A DNA stretch of 12,449 nucleotides from Candidatus Poseidoniaceae archaeon (GCA_013330765.1 DUHU01000157.1:570-13018); one strand, 5' to 3'; positions 1 through 7,645 are shown, counted from the stretch's first letter. Notes: a model not told the origin generated them from the sequence alone. Translations and numbers: made by a program.

Positions 1-615
1 TCAGAGCAGGTCGGCCAGTTCGTCCTTGATGATCTCCACCGCTTCGAGGATTTCGTCCTTGTGACGAGCGCCGGTGATCACCATTTTGCCGCTGCCGAAA
101 ATCAAGCACACGACCTTAGGGTAATCCAAACGATAGATGAGTCCGGGGAACTGCTCCGGTTCGTACTCGACCTTGTCGAAAGGCAGGTGGAAGGTCAGGT
201 GGTTCAAGTTCAACTTGCGGGGAGCATCGGCTTGGGGTTCTCCGGTGAACTTGTCCTTGCCGTCGTAGTCGACGGGGTAGTGGAGGGCATAGGTGGCGAC
301 CATGTTTTGGACTTCAATTTCGACGTCCTCGACTTCCCACGTTGTGATGCCTGCAGCACGGAGGTCAGCGATCATCCGCTCGATGCCGGTCTGGATGTTC
401 TGTTCGTCCTTTCCGCCGGTGCACACGGCACGGCCGGAGCGGAACATGAGAATGGCCAACTTGGGATCGACCACACGGTACACGACACCGGGGAACTGCT
501 CGGGTTCGTACTCACAGTTGAGTTGGATGGCGATGTCGGGCAGGTCGAGTTCTTCGGCCACGCGGGTGCTCGCAACAACGTTCACCACAGTTAGGCGTTC
601 TTCATCGGTGGTCAT
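1..615 (-). CDS. tbp: TATA-box binding protein (TBP)
   Basis: General archaeal transcription initiation factor that bends TATA-box DNA and recruits TFB and RNA polymerase. The 204-residue protein shows the two-fold TBP saddle: repeat 1 at about residues 8-90 and repeat 2 at about 100-196, each containing the signature EYEPEQFPG followed by YR, PK and an F-x-S-G-(R/K) strand. The phenylalanines expected to wedge into DNA (QFPG and LMF/LIF) are kept in both repeats. Repeat 2 carries about 20 extra residues (about 113-134) between its first strand and the EYEPEQF helix, compared with repeat 1 and with Pyrococcus TBP as I remember it. The acidic C-terminal tail of many archaeal TBPs is missing; the protein ends ELADLL. 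I chose the ATG at 613-615: the open frame continues 37 codons upstream, but that part covers the TATA element and has no TBP similarity. Stop is TGA. Family assignment is very secure. Confidence 0.96.
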   Translation of the reverse strand: MTTDEERLTVVNVVASTRVAEELDLPDIAIQLNCEYEPEQFPGVVYRVVDPKLAILMFRSGRAVCTGGKDEQNIQTGIERMIADLRAAGITTWEVEDVEIEVQNMVATYALHYPVDYDGKDKFTGEPQADAPRKLNLNHLTFHLPFDKVEYEPEQFPGLIYRLDYPKVVCLIFGSGKMVITGARHKDEILEAVEIIKDELADLL

Positions 616-637
616 GGCCTCACTGATTGACCACCCG

Positions 638-646
638 TATTTAAAG
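638..646 (-). promoter_or_regulatory. TATA box for tbp
   Basis: On the minus strand this reads CTTTAAATA, a good archaeal TATA element. Its centre lies about 27 bases before the tbp ATG, so transcription would start at or very near the start codon, consistent with a leaderless mRNA. Because the element is close to palindromic, it could also face the plus strand (TATTTAAAG) and serve nth, giving a start around 668. Promoter use is inferred from position and sequence only. Confidence 0.65.
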
Positions 647-666
647 AAGGGGCCGACGTAGAAACA

Positions 667-679
667 CCAAATCGTTTGG
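667..679. promoter_or_regulatory. Small inverted repeat in the tbp-nth divergent region
   Basis: CCAAA-TCG-TTTGG is a perfect 5-base inverted repeat in the 74-base region between the two divergent genes. It lies just upstream of the tbp TATA element and near the start site expected for nth. It could be an operator for a small dimeric regulator, but a 5-base arm can occur by chance and nothing else supports it. Confidence 0.25.
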
Positions 680-689
680 CAACAAGCGA

Positions 690-1376
690 TTGTGGGGTGG
701 TACCGTTCGACGCGCTGAGAAGGCAAAGCGCATCATGGCGATGCTCGATGAACGCTACCCGGAAACGCCTGTTCCTCTTGACCACCGCAATCCATTCGAA
801 CTGCTCGTTGCGGTCCTGATGTCCGCCCAGACCACGGACCTCAAGGTCAACGAAGTCACGCCGGCTTTGTTCGCATTGGGCCCGACGCCTGAAGCCATGG
901 CGGCTTTGGACGTCGACGTGATCCAATCCACCATCCGATACGTTGGGCTTGCGCCAACCAAAGCGAAAAACATCCGCAGGCTTTCAGAAATGCTGGTGGA
1001 GCAACATGAGGGCCAGGTGCCAGCCTCCTTCGAGGCCCTCGAGGCCCTTCCCGGCGTGGGGCACAAAACCGCTGGCGTGGTGATGGCTCAAGCCTTCGGC
1101 GTCCCTGCGTTCCCTGTGGACACCCACATCCATCGGCTTGCTGCCCGGTGGGGGCTGTCAAACGGCACGAACGTCGAACGCACGGAACGTGATCTGAAAG
1201 CTGTGTTCCCAAAGGAAAGATGGAACGATCTGCATCTCCAAATCATCTTCTTTGGGCGAGAGCATTGTCCTGCCCGCTGGCACGACCTCAGCACGTGCCC
1301 CATTTGCAGGTGGGCCGCGACAAAGAAGCGCGTCCAAGAAGAACAGCGCATGAACGACAAAGCGCGTCGACGCTGA
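690..1376 (+). CDS. nth: Endonuclease III (base excision repair DNA glycosylase/AP lyase)
   Basis: Removes oxidised pyrimidines and cleaves abasic sites. At 228 residues it is close to the family norm (211 in E. coli). The N-terminal helix and SAQTTD motif (residues 45-50) match Nth. The helix-hairpin-helix reads LPGVGHKTA, with catalytic Lys126, and the catalytic Asp144 lies in VDTHIHR. The C-terminal iron-sulfur region has Cys193, Cys203 and Cys206 in a C-x9-C-x2-C pattern with no fourth cysteine, unlike the classical C-x6-C-x2-C-x5-C. The TTG at 690 is chosen because the KAKRI helix just after it matches the E. coli start; the first ATG (735) would cut into that helix. No Shine-Dalgarno sequence precedes the TTG, so the exact start is uncertain. 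The gene is divergent from tbp, and its TGA stop abuts the convergent arlJ stop with no gap. Confidence 0.93.
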   Translation: MWGGTVRRAEKAKRIMAMLDERYPETPVPLDHRNPFELLVAVLMSAQTTDLKVNEVTPALFALGPTPEAMAALDVDVIQSTIRYVGLAPTKAKNIRRLSEMLVEQHEGQVPASFEALEALPGVGHKTAGVVMAQAFGVPAFPVDTHIHRLAARWGLSNGTNVERTERDLKAVFPKERWNDLHLQIIFFGREHCPARWHDLSTCPICRWAATKKRVQEEQRMNDKARRR

Positions 1377-3185
1377 TCAACTGATCCCGAACACCGAGGA
1401 CGCTCGCTCGAGCAGCACAGCGGTGATGAATGAGGCAATTCCAGCAACCCAAAGCAACTGGATGGCCTGCCCCAACGCACTGGTCAGACCACCACCACGC
1501 AACCGGGTGGCGATGAGGGACACGGCCACGACCTGGCCAAGGATGAGGATGGACACGATGATCTTGAACATCCGAATGTTGGTGTCCACCGAGGACGAAT
1601 CCTCCATGATGGGCAGGGCAATGCCTGCCCCAAAGTCGGCAAGGGCGGACACGTCAGCGTTGTCGGTGATGCCGGAAGCGACGCCCGCGACGGCTTCACC
1701 AAGCTGCAACACGATGGCGATGGTCACGTTCAGGGAGGTCACGCTTGCGATGAGGAGACCAATGGCCACGCCCCACATGGTGTTCGCCGACAGGGAGCGG
1801 CGGTTGCGAAGCGACAGCAGGCTGCCGACCGAGCGGGACACCATTTCGGCGGTTTGTGCCGGCTGGCCGGAGGACTGAGACCCTTCAATGTAAATTCGAG
1901 TGTAGCGTGAAATGACCGCTGAATTGGTGTCGGCGTTGAAGTAATCCCAGGCACGGTCTGAATTGATGCGCGTCGAGAGTCGCTTCTCCAAGCGGTCGAT
2001 GGAGCCATCAAGCAACCCGAAATCGATGCCACGAAGGGCCTTGATGGTCGCGGACGGCTCGGAAGAACGGGCTTGTGCGGTGCCACCAAGGGCCCGAATG
2101 AAGTCTGGATAGGTCTCGTCGCGACGAAGGACTTGCCGTTCTTCTCGCATGATGAGGGACGAGGGGATCAGCATCGGCGTCAGGGGGATGGCCAGCAACA
2201 GCAGGCCATACTTGTCCCAACTTGCTCCAATGGCACTCCAATAAATCACGACCACGATCGAGGTCAGGAACAACAACCCGAGCGTGACGACCCCGGAGGC
2301 CAACAAAGCTCGGCGAGCGTTGAGCCGGAACGGCGTTTCCAACTCGTCGCGTGCAAAGGTGGCGTCGTCAGGGATGGTGGCCCGGAAGGCGAACACGGCG
2401 CCAATGTTGACCAGCATGAACATGAACGAGGCGAGGAGGAGGAAGCGAAGCCGGCTGGCCACCTCGATCGGTGCATCGCTGGCCGAACCGACCTCGAACA
2501 GCACAAGATGAATCCCGGAAATGACCAAGCCAAACAAGCCCGCAGTGACCATCGACACGTAGATTTCTTGCATCGTGTCAACGCTTTCGAGACGGGTGTC
2601 GTAGAGGGTGCTGTACTGCTCCGCCACGGTTTCCTGCTCGGAGCGCATGAATTCGTCGATCGGCTGACCGGCTTCGATGGAGAAGGCCATGCGGTCGAGG
2701 AAGTCCGTCCACAGCGGCGAAGGCGACTGTTGAGCGACGATGCGTGCAGCCTCAGGCAGGGCCGTATGCCACTTGTCCACCAAGGTCTCGATGCGCTTGA
2801 CTTCGCTGGCCAATTCACCGTAATCCCGCATTTGCTTGAGGATGTCGAACATGGACTGAGCGCCCACTTCACCGAGGGAGAGAATACCCATACGCGTGAT
2901 GAACATGTGCATCTCTTTCTCGATACGGTTGGCCACCCGTTGGACTTCGAGCAAGGGGTACGCGGTCGTGGCGGCCGCGAGAATGAGGGGCAGCGACACG
3001 ATCAGGGTGATACCGGCCAACCCAGAGAAGAGGGCCCCGTCGTTGAAACCGCCAGTGCCGAAAATGAGGAGGAAGGCACTGAGAAAGCCCGCGAGGGCAG
3101 CGCCACCGACGTAGAAGGTCAGGTAGCGTGGAAACGGCATCTCCAGCCGCCGGAGGGCGATGTGCCAAATCGGCATGCGCTCCAT
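1377..3185 (-). CDS. arlJ: Archaellum assembly platform membrane protein ArlJ (FlaJ)
   Basis: Polytopic membrane platform of the archaellum motor, related to type II secretion/type IV pilus GspF/PilC; it works with the ATPase ArlI. The 602-residue protein has about nine hydrophobic segments (roughly residues 24-43, 54-72, 210-230, 247-267, 293-315, 324-342, 470-492, 541-560 and 573-592). Two soluble helical regions, about 85-205 and 350-465, correspond to the two T2SSF domains; the charged residues there would contact ArlI in the cytoplasm. The length is normal for the family. The ATG at 3183-3185 follows an AGGGGG ribosome binding site and lies 13 bases after the arlI stop. It is the last gene of the operon, and its TGA touches the TGA of nth on the other strand. 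Assignment rests on topology, length and position directly after arlI, which is the usual archaellum order. Confidence 0.93.
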   Translation of the reverse strand: MERMPIWHIALRRLEMPFPRYLTFYVGGAALAGFLSAFLLIFGTGGFNDGALFSGLAGITLIVSLPLILAAATTAYPLLEVQRVANRIEKEMHMFITRMGILSLGEVGAQSMFDILKQMRDYGELASEVKRIETLVDKWHTALPEAARIVAQQSPSPLWTDFLDRMAFSIEAGQPIDEFMRSEQETVAEQYSTLYDTRLESVDTMQEIYVSMVTAGLFGLVISGIHLVLFEVGSASDAPIEVASRLRFLLLASFMFMLVNIGAVFAFRATIPDDATFARDELETPFRLNARRALLASGVVTLGLLFLTSIVVVIYWSAIGASWDKYGLLLLAIPLTPMLIPSSLIMREERQVLRRDETYPDFIRALGGTAQARSSEPSATIKALRGIDFGLLDGSIDRLEKRLSTRINSDRAWDYFNADTNSAVISRYTRIYIEGSQSSGQPAQTAEMVSRSVGSLLSLRNRRSLSANTMWGVAIGLLIASVTSLNVTIAIVLQLGEAVAGVASGITDNADVSALADFGAGIALPIMEDSSSVDTNIRMFKIIVSILILGQVVAVSLIATRLRGGGLTSALGQAIQLLWVAGIASFITAVLLERASSVFGIS

Positions 3186-3198
3186 CGTGATGCCCCCT

Positions 3199-4917
3199 TC
3201 AGCGGTCGTTCACGCTGACCCACGTGTTGACCGCCGATCGGAACGCATCCCAACCGCTCTGATAGTAGACGTTCAACAAACCGAAGACGTCGTCGTAATG
3301 GGTCAGGTCGCGGTCGGCCATGTCCTGAATGGCTTGACGGCGGCGTTCGAGTTCGTCGTAGATGTCACGCTTGTTGGAAAAGCCCGCCATGGCTGCAATT
3401 TTGTTCTCAAGCAAGTGGGATTGGAACATACCGCGGAAGTAGTGCTTGTCTTTCACAGGGTCCCACTCGAACATACCACGGGTGAGGACACCGTCGCTGT
3501 GCTTGTTGTAGCCGATGACCTCGTCCACACCGGTGATGCGACGTGCGATGCCGCCACCGGGCGCCTCGACGACCTCTTGGAAGAGGGCGAAGTTGAGGTT
3601 GTCGAAGAAACGAATGGGGACGTTGATCGGGTCACCGGTAAACCGCTGAATCATCTTGACGATGGACGAGGCGTGGAAGGTTGCAATGACAGGGTGACCC
3701 GTCTGCATGGCTTGGAAGGCCGTTGCGCCCTCCACACCACGGATCTCACCGATGATGATGTAGCGGGGACGGCTACGCAGTGCTGCCTTGAGGAGGTCGA
3801 ACATCTCCACGCGGCTGTCCTCGTTCTTCGAATCACGCGTGACGAGACGTTGCCAAATCTTGTGGGCGACCTTCACTTCAGGCGTGTCTTCAGCGGAGTA
3901 AATCTTGACGTTGTGGTCGATGAAGGGGAGGATGGCGTTCAGCGTCGTGGTCTTTCCAGATGCCGTTTCACCGGACACCAAGACAGACATGCCGTATTCG
4001 AGGCAAATCCAGACGTAGGCAGCAACTTGTGCGCTCATGGTACCCCACTTGATCAGTTGGACGATGGAGATGGTCTCCTCCGCGAACTTTCGGATGGTGA
4101 ACGAAGGTCCGAGCATGGAAACGTCGTCGGAGAAAATGATGTTGATACGGGAACCGTCGAGCAAGGCCCCGTCAATGATCGGTTTGTTGTCGGACACAGG
4201 ACGTCCGATGCGCTCGGACATCGCACGAAGGTAACGGGCGAGGACGTCACGCTCGCGGAAACGGATGTTCGAGGTGACCATCCCGAACACCTTGTGGTCC
4301 ATGTGAATGTACTTCAGGCCCACAGAGTGAATGTCTTCCAACATCTCGTCGGAGAGCAGGGGTTCGAGTGGACCGTTCCGGATCAGATCACGGATGATGA
4401 TGTAGCGCAGACGATCGCGTTGGGCGTCGTTGACTGCGAGCCGTTTGTCTTCGAGGCCAAGCAGGTCCCACATGCGGCCTTGGCGACGCGGACCGACCGG
4501 CAGATCCTCTCGACGGACGGTGTACCGCTCAATCATCTGAGAAAGGATGCCTTCGAATTCGTCGTCGGTGGTGAAGTTGGGGGCGGCAGGAGCCTCCTGC
4601 AACAGGACCTCAACGAGTTCGCGGCGGATGTTTTCTTCTTCCTCGGTGAGTTGGGGTTCCAGGCCAATCCAGAGGACTTGCCCTGCGTCATCTTCGTCCT
4701 CAGCGGGCTCGTAGATGTGGACAAAAATGGGTTCTTTCGTGATGTAAATGAGGTTGAGCGGACGCTGCTTCTTGGCGTCCCGATCGAGGGGCCCGTAATA
4801 GATCGGCCTTGAGCCGTAACGGGCTTCGAAGTCACGGACCCATTCCCCCACGTGCGGATGTGCCGCCATCACGCCGGCCAAGTCGCCTCGGGCGAATTTG
4901 AGTTCTTCGTCAGCCAT
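3199..4917 (-). CDS. arlI: Archaellum motor and assembly ATPase ArlI (FlaI)
   Basis: Cytoplasmic hexameric ATPase of the type II/IV secretion superfamily that powers both archaellum assembly and rotation. In the 572 residues, the N-terminal domain (about 1-180) carries the conserved IYYGPL and EPIFVHIY segments. The RecA-like domain has Walker A GETASGKT at 316-323, an acidic box SAEDTPE at about 341-347, Walker B YIIIGEIR at 386-393 and a His box GHPVIATFHA at 407-416. No key motif is missing. The ATG at 4915-4917 is supported by a GGAGG ribosome binding site eight bases upstream. It sits 13 bases after arlH and 13 bases before arlJ, the standard arlHIJ order. The C-terminal region (about 515-572) is helical and aromatic-rich. 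Distinction from a pilus or secretion ATPase rests mainly on the arlH and archaellin neighbours. Confidence 0.96.
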   Translation of the reverse strand: MADEELKFARGDLAGVMAAHPHVGEWVRDFEARYGSRPIYYGPLDRDAKKQRPLNLIYITKEPIFVHIYEPAEDEDDAGQVLWIGLEPQLTEEEENIRRELVEVLLQEAPAAPNFTTDDEFEGILSQMIERYTVRREDLPVGPRRQGRMWDLLGLEDKRLAVNDAQRDRLRYIIIRDLIRNGPLEPLLSDEMLEDIHSVGLKYIHMDHKVFGMVTSNIRFRERDVLARYLRAMSERIGRPVSDNKPIIDGALLDGSRINIIFSDDVSMLGPSFTIRKFAEETISIVQLIKWGTMSAQVAAYVWICLEYGMSVLVSGETASGKTTTLNAILPFIDHNVKIYSAEDTPEVKVAHKIWQRLVTRDSKNEDSRVEMFDLLKAALRSRPRYIIIGEIRGVEGATAFQAMQTGHPVIATFHASSIVKMIQRFTGDPINVPIRFFDNLNFALFQEVVEAPGGGIARRITGVDEVIGYNKHSDGVLTRGMFEWDPVKDKHYFRGMFQSHLLENKIAAMAGFSNKRDIYDELERRRQAIQDMADRDLTHYDDVFGLLNVYYQSGWDAFRSAVNTWVSVNDR

Positions 4918-4930
4918 GATGATGTCCTCC

Positions 4931-5647
4931 TCAGCTCACCGCGGTAATGTCCACGATGAAGCCCATGCTTGGTTCAACACGCCATCCGATGTTGGTTTGA
5001 ACCGGACCGGCAGCCCGAAGGAAACGGGTCACGGTCAGGCTTCTTTTGATTTCGCCACCGATGAGGGCCGTGCTCATGTCGAGCACCAGTTCCGCGCTGC
5101 TGCGCAGCATGTGTAGGGTTTTTTGATCGGTTTCGGCCGGGTCCACGGTCAACAGGATCGAACGCCCGTCGGCCACGACTTCACGCAAGCGCTGCATCAT
5201 GGCCACACGATCTGCGTCGGATTCGAGGGCCGGCATGATCGAACTGGCGGTGTCCAACACAACGACGTCCGCTTGCTCGATGGCAGGGGACGTGAACACG
5301 TCGTACAGGGACACGTCTGGCACCGGTTCTGCGATGGTCCCGAACCGGGAGAAGACCGTCAAACGACCTTCTGTGAGCGGTTCTGTCACGCCATAACCGA
5401 TGGATTCCATTTGTTCAATCCAGCCACGGGTGGTGAGTTCGGTGGTGACCACGAGGATCTTGCATCCGTTTTCGAGCATGCCGTGAACAAGGCGCTGCGA
5501 AACCAAGGATTTCCCGGCTCCAACGGTCCCCTGAACGAGGTAGAGCGAACGGTTGGGCAAATGCAACCCCATGGAGTCTGCCAAAGAATCGCTTTCAACC
5601 CCAAAGGGGAAGCCGTCCTCGACGGGCTTCGGTGCGTGCTCAGACAA
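4931..5647 (-). CDS. arlH: KaiC-like archaellum regulator ArlH (FlaH)
   Basis: RecA/KaiC-fold protein that binds ATP, associates with ArlI and is thought to control motor assembly and the switch to rotation. The 238-residue single-domain protein has Walker A GTVGAGKS (residues 40-47) and a Walker B-like strand DVVVLD (127-132) followed by TASS, as in KaiC-type proteins; the length is typical. The start is TTG at 5645-5647, and a strong GGAGGTGA ribosome binding site six bases upstream fixes it. The start codon lies inside the end of arlG (8-base overlap), implying translational coupling. ArlH proteins often have a degenerate catalytic site; here the glutamate after Walker A strand 2 (VTTEL, residue 70) is kept. 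Confidence 0.95.
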   Translation of the reverse strand: MSEHAPKPVEDGFPFGVESDSLADSMGLHLPNRSLYLVQGTVGAGKSLVSQRLVHGMLENGCKILVVTTELTTRGWIEQMESIGYGVTEPLTEGRLTVFSRFGTIAEPVPDVSLYDVFTSPAIEQADVVVLDTASSIMPALESDADRVAMMQRLREVVADGRSILLTVDPAETDQKTLHMLRSSAELVLDMSTALIGGEIKRSLTVTRFLRAAGPVQTNIGWRVEPSMGFIVDITAVS

Positions 5648-6122
5648 CGAGCCTCACCTCCGCGTCCAGCGTATCGGTGCCTCGGACGTTGTTGACGACC
5701 TCGGACGAGACCACGACGGTCACCACGATTTCGCTGTTGTTCGTGTAGGTGAACGTGTTGTCCGCCACCTGCACTTGCACCACTTCACCTGCGGACCAAT
5801 CGCCGCCGTTGAGAACGGTGGTGGTCACGTTGGACGTTTGTTGCACACCGTCGACCAGAACGAGCATGGTGCCTTCGTCGAGCACCGCCGTTCCGGAATT
5901 CATCAGGTAGAATTGCATCTGGCCTGTGAGGCTGTAGCGCACGTTCCCAGGATCTCCTGCCAGACTCACGTCGGTTTCGGCATCGATCGCTTGGGCCCGT
6001 CGCTCCATTTCCATCGAGCGGGCGACGTCCCCCCATTCTGCAATGAGGAAGGTGCTGACGCTGCCTGCCACCAGCAACGCTGTGACGAGCATGATGAACG
6101 AAGTCGCACCGCCGTCTGCCAT
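5640..6122 (-). CDS. arlG: Archaellum stator protein ArlG (FlaG)
   Basis: Membrane-anchored stator component; the ArlF/ArlG beta-sandwich domains lie between membrane and S-layer and hold the motor in place. The 160-residue protein has one N-terminal membrane helix (about residues 8-28) after a short start (MADGGATSF), then a linker helix and a beta-rich domain. Residues 48-62 (AETDVSLAGDPGNVRY) and the following MNSGT resemble the DPGNV...N(S/T)GT signature of FlaG. Two N-glycosylation sequons are visible (NVT near residue 98 and NNS near 128). The ATG follows GAGGTGA, which overlaps the arlF stop codon. I prefer ArlG over ArlF because of the DPGNV signature and its place directly before arlH, as in other euryarchaea. 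Confidence 0.85.
   Translation of the reverse strand: MADGGATSFIMLVTALLVAGSVSTFLIAEWGDVARSMEMERRAQAIDAETDVSLAGDPGNVRYSLTGQMQFYLMNSGTAVLDEGTMLVLVDGVQQTSNVTTTVLNGGDWSAGEVVQVQVADNTFTYTNNSEIVVTVVVSSEVVNNVRGTDTLDAEVRLVV
5654..5661 (-). promoter_or_regulatory. Ribosome binding site fixing the TTG start of arlH
   Basis: On the minus strand this reads GGAGGTGA, ending six bases before the TTG at 5647. It lies within the last codons of arlG, so arlH translation is probably coupled to arlG termination. It is the main reason for accepting a non-ATG start. Confidence 0.8.
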
Positions 6123-6131
6123 GGGATCACC

Positions 6132-6770
6132 TCAGAGGAGCTCCGTCACGACCGTCGTCGAACCGACAGAAAGGGCAAGGCGTTCCCACGAGGTGGACGA
6201 GCCCTCAAGCCACATCACCCACATGGTTTCGCCGGAGTACAAGTTCGTTCCAATCGGTTCTGCCACCACCAAATCAGGGAGACGTTCGACGTTTTCGCCG
6301 TCAAGGAAGGTCCAGACCTCGTCAAGCGGGAGCACGGTGCTGCCAACGTTGGTCACGTTGGCGTGCACCACGCTCCCTAAAACGGCAGAGACGGCGCCGC
6401 TGGAGCCCCCAACAGAACTGATGGTCAGGGTTGGAGAAGAGGTGAAATCTCTGTTCCCTTCCATCGATACGCTGAGGTCCAGCAAACCGCCGCTGCCGTC
6501 CACTTCGGTCACGGTTCCGACCACGGTGGTGCCGTCGAGGACCTCGTCCCCGACTTGGTAACCGCTTCCGGCCGTGGTGATGCCGATGTCAGCCAACCCG
6601 CTCACGTCCACGTTGGCGTCCACGAAAGACACCTCCGGGGGCGGGTCACCTGGTTCGGTCACGCTCAGGTGCGTGGCAAGGCGTGCGTCAAGGGTCCCGA
6701 CGAAGATCACGAACACGGCCAGCATGGCCATACCCACAATCAGTCCACCGATTCCCGTCGACGCACCCAC
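6132..6770 (-). CDS. arlF: Archaellum stator protein ArlF (FlaF) with an inserted domain
   Basis: Membrane-anchored stator protein whose beta-sandwich in other archaea binds the S-layer. It has 212 residues, well above the usual 130-160. The N-terminal membrane helix is at about 8-27. A strand (PEVSFVDANVD, 45-55) is separated from the next typical ArlF strand (VVHANVTNVGSTVL, 134-147) by about 70 residues (62-132; bases about 6375-6593). That insert has a GSGYxxGD start, a VDGSGG turn, a PTLTIS strand and a GGSSGA end, resembling repeats of phage tail and surface proteins. The remainder (about 148-212) is beta-rich and completes the sandwich. The start is GTG at 6768-6770, four bases after the preceding stop; its ribosome binding site is weak (GTGAG). 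One sequon (NVT near 138) is visible. The family call depends on the membrane helix, the NxGSTxL motif and position before arlG. Confidence 0.78.
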   Translation of the reverse strand: MGASTGIGGLIVGMAMLAVFVIFVGTLDARLATHLSVTEPGDPPPEVSFVDANVDVSGLADIGITTAGSGYQVGDEVLDGTTVVGTVTEVDGSGGLLDLSVSMEGNRDFTSSPTLTISSVGGSSGAVSAVLGSVVHANVTNVGSTVLPLDEVWTFLDGENVERLPDLVVAEPIGTNLYSGETMWVMWLEGSSTSWERLALSVGSTTVVTELL

Positions 6771-6774
6771 TTGC

Positions 6775-7638
6775 TCACGCCCTCATGTTGGCGGCAGCCG
6801 AAGCCGCCGCGCGCTGTGCTTGGCTTCGCCAAGCGCTCACCAGTGCCGAGAAGGACAACAGGGCCCGGTTTGGAAGGTGGTCCGCCAAGGCGGCTTCCGT
6901 TTCTCCGGGTTCTGCCAGCTGGACGATGGCCATCACTTGACGACCTTCATCCGGACTGAGCATTCCTGAGTCCATTGCCTTCTGCGTGAAACTCGACGCC
7001 GCCATGCCCGTCATATGATCGAGCAAGAGGGCCGCCACGGTGGGCGCCCCGATGCGGTCGCTCGAACCGCCGCCAAGGGCGTCGGGAGCACGCAAGAAGG
7101 GGTTCGCGGCCAAGGCTTGCGCCTCGTAGAGCTCCACGAGGGGCGCTTCGTCGTCCGGCTTGAGACGGGAAGCCCCGTCGCCGGCAGGGATGCGCTCCCC
7201 GGACGCCGTGATGATCACGTCGCCGCTCATCGCCTCAGAAACCTCACCGTCTTCGCCTTCATCGCTGAAGGTGGCCGTCGGTCCGGATTCCATCGCCTCG
7301 TCAACGCGGGTCTCGACCATGCGGAGCACGTCTTCGACCATGTCGAGGCGGCTGCTGATGAGCCGCTCGAGGCCGGACGTGTCCACGGTCGCGTTGACCT
7401 GCGTTGGCGCTGCGGGCGCCAGGGCTTGCGTGGTCGAAGCCACGCTGCCGATGCTGTTCAGTTTGGCACGTGCTGGACCTGGACGGATCGTCCAAGCGTC
7501 CTCCTCGGACAGTTCCCCCTCCTCAGGGTGAGGGACCTGTTCAATCGGGACGTTCGAGAGGACCTTCAGATGACCTTCGGTCATCCTTGCGTCATCGTCC
7601 GTCGCTGTCCGTGCACCGCCTCCAAAGGGCCATGCCAT
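6775..7638 (-). CDS. ArlD/E-like cytosolic archaellum protein
   Basis: Probably the cytosolic ring component that in euryarchaea sits around the ArlH-ArlI motor and receives chemotaxis input. The 287-residue protein has no signal peptide or membrane segment. Its layout is: low-complexity acidic and Ala/Pro-rich N-terminus (about 1-85), a short helix ERLISSRLDMVEDVLRMVET (about 91-110), an acidic linker, and a C-terminal helical domain (about 195-287). There, VAALLLDHMTGMAASS followed by a helix ending SGMLSPDE resembles the FlaD/E pattern of a hydrophobic helix, a further helix, then a (G)WIS(E/D) turn. The ATG at 7636-7638 is chosen because GGAGG is seven bases upstream; the ATG two codons earlier is only one base from it. 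It lies 53 bases after an archaellin gene and four bases before arlF. It is the only arlC/D/E-type gene seen. Family similarity is by eye and moderate. Confidence 0.62.
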   Translation of the reverse strand: MAWPFGGGARTATDDDARMTEGHLKVLSNVPIEQVPHPEEGELSEEDAWTIRPGPARAKLNSIGSVASTTQALAPAAPTQVNATVDTSGLERLISSRLDMVEDVLRMVETRVDEAMESGPTATFSDEGEDGEVSEAMSGDVIITASGERIPAGDGASRLKPDDEAPLVELYEAQALAANPFLRAPDALGGGSSDRIGAPTVAALLLDHMTGMAASSFTQKAMDSGMLSPDEGRQVMAIVQLAEPGETEAALADHLPNRALLSFSALVSAWRSQAQRAAASAAANMRA

Positions 7639-7645
7639 GGTCATG

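Noticed and set aside
2073..3218. Plus-strand open frame opposite arlJ
   Set aside because: Antisense shadow; its translation is low-complexity and charged with no domain, and arlJ on the other strand has a convincing membrane topology.
3160..4812. Long plus-strand open frame (about 550 codons) opposite arlI
   Set aside because: It is a shadow of the GC-rich minus-strand gene: arlI has all motifs of its family and a strong ribosome binding site, while the plus-strand translation is Val/Asp/His-rich with no recognisable domain.
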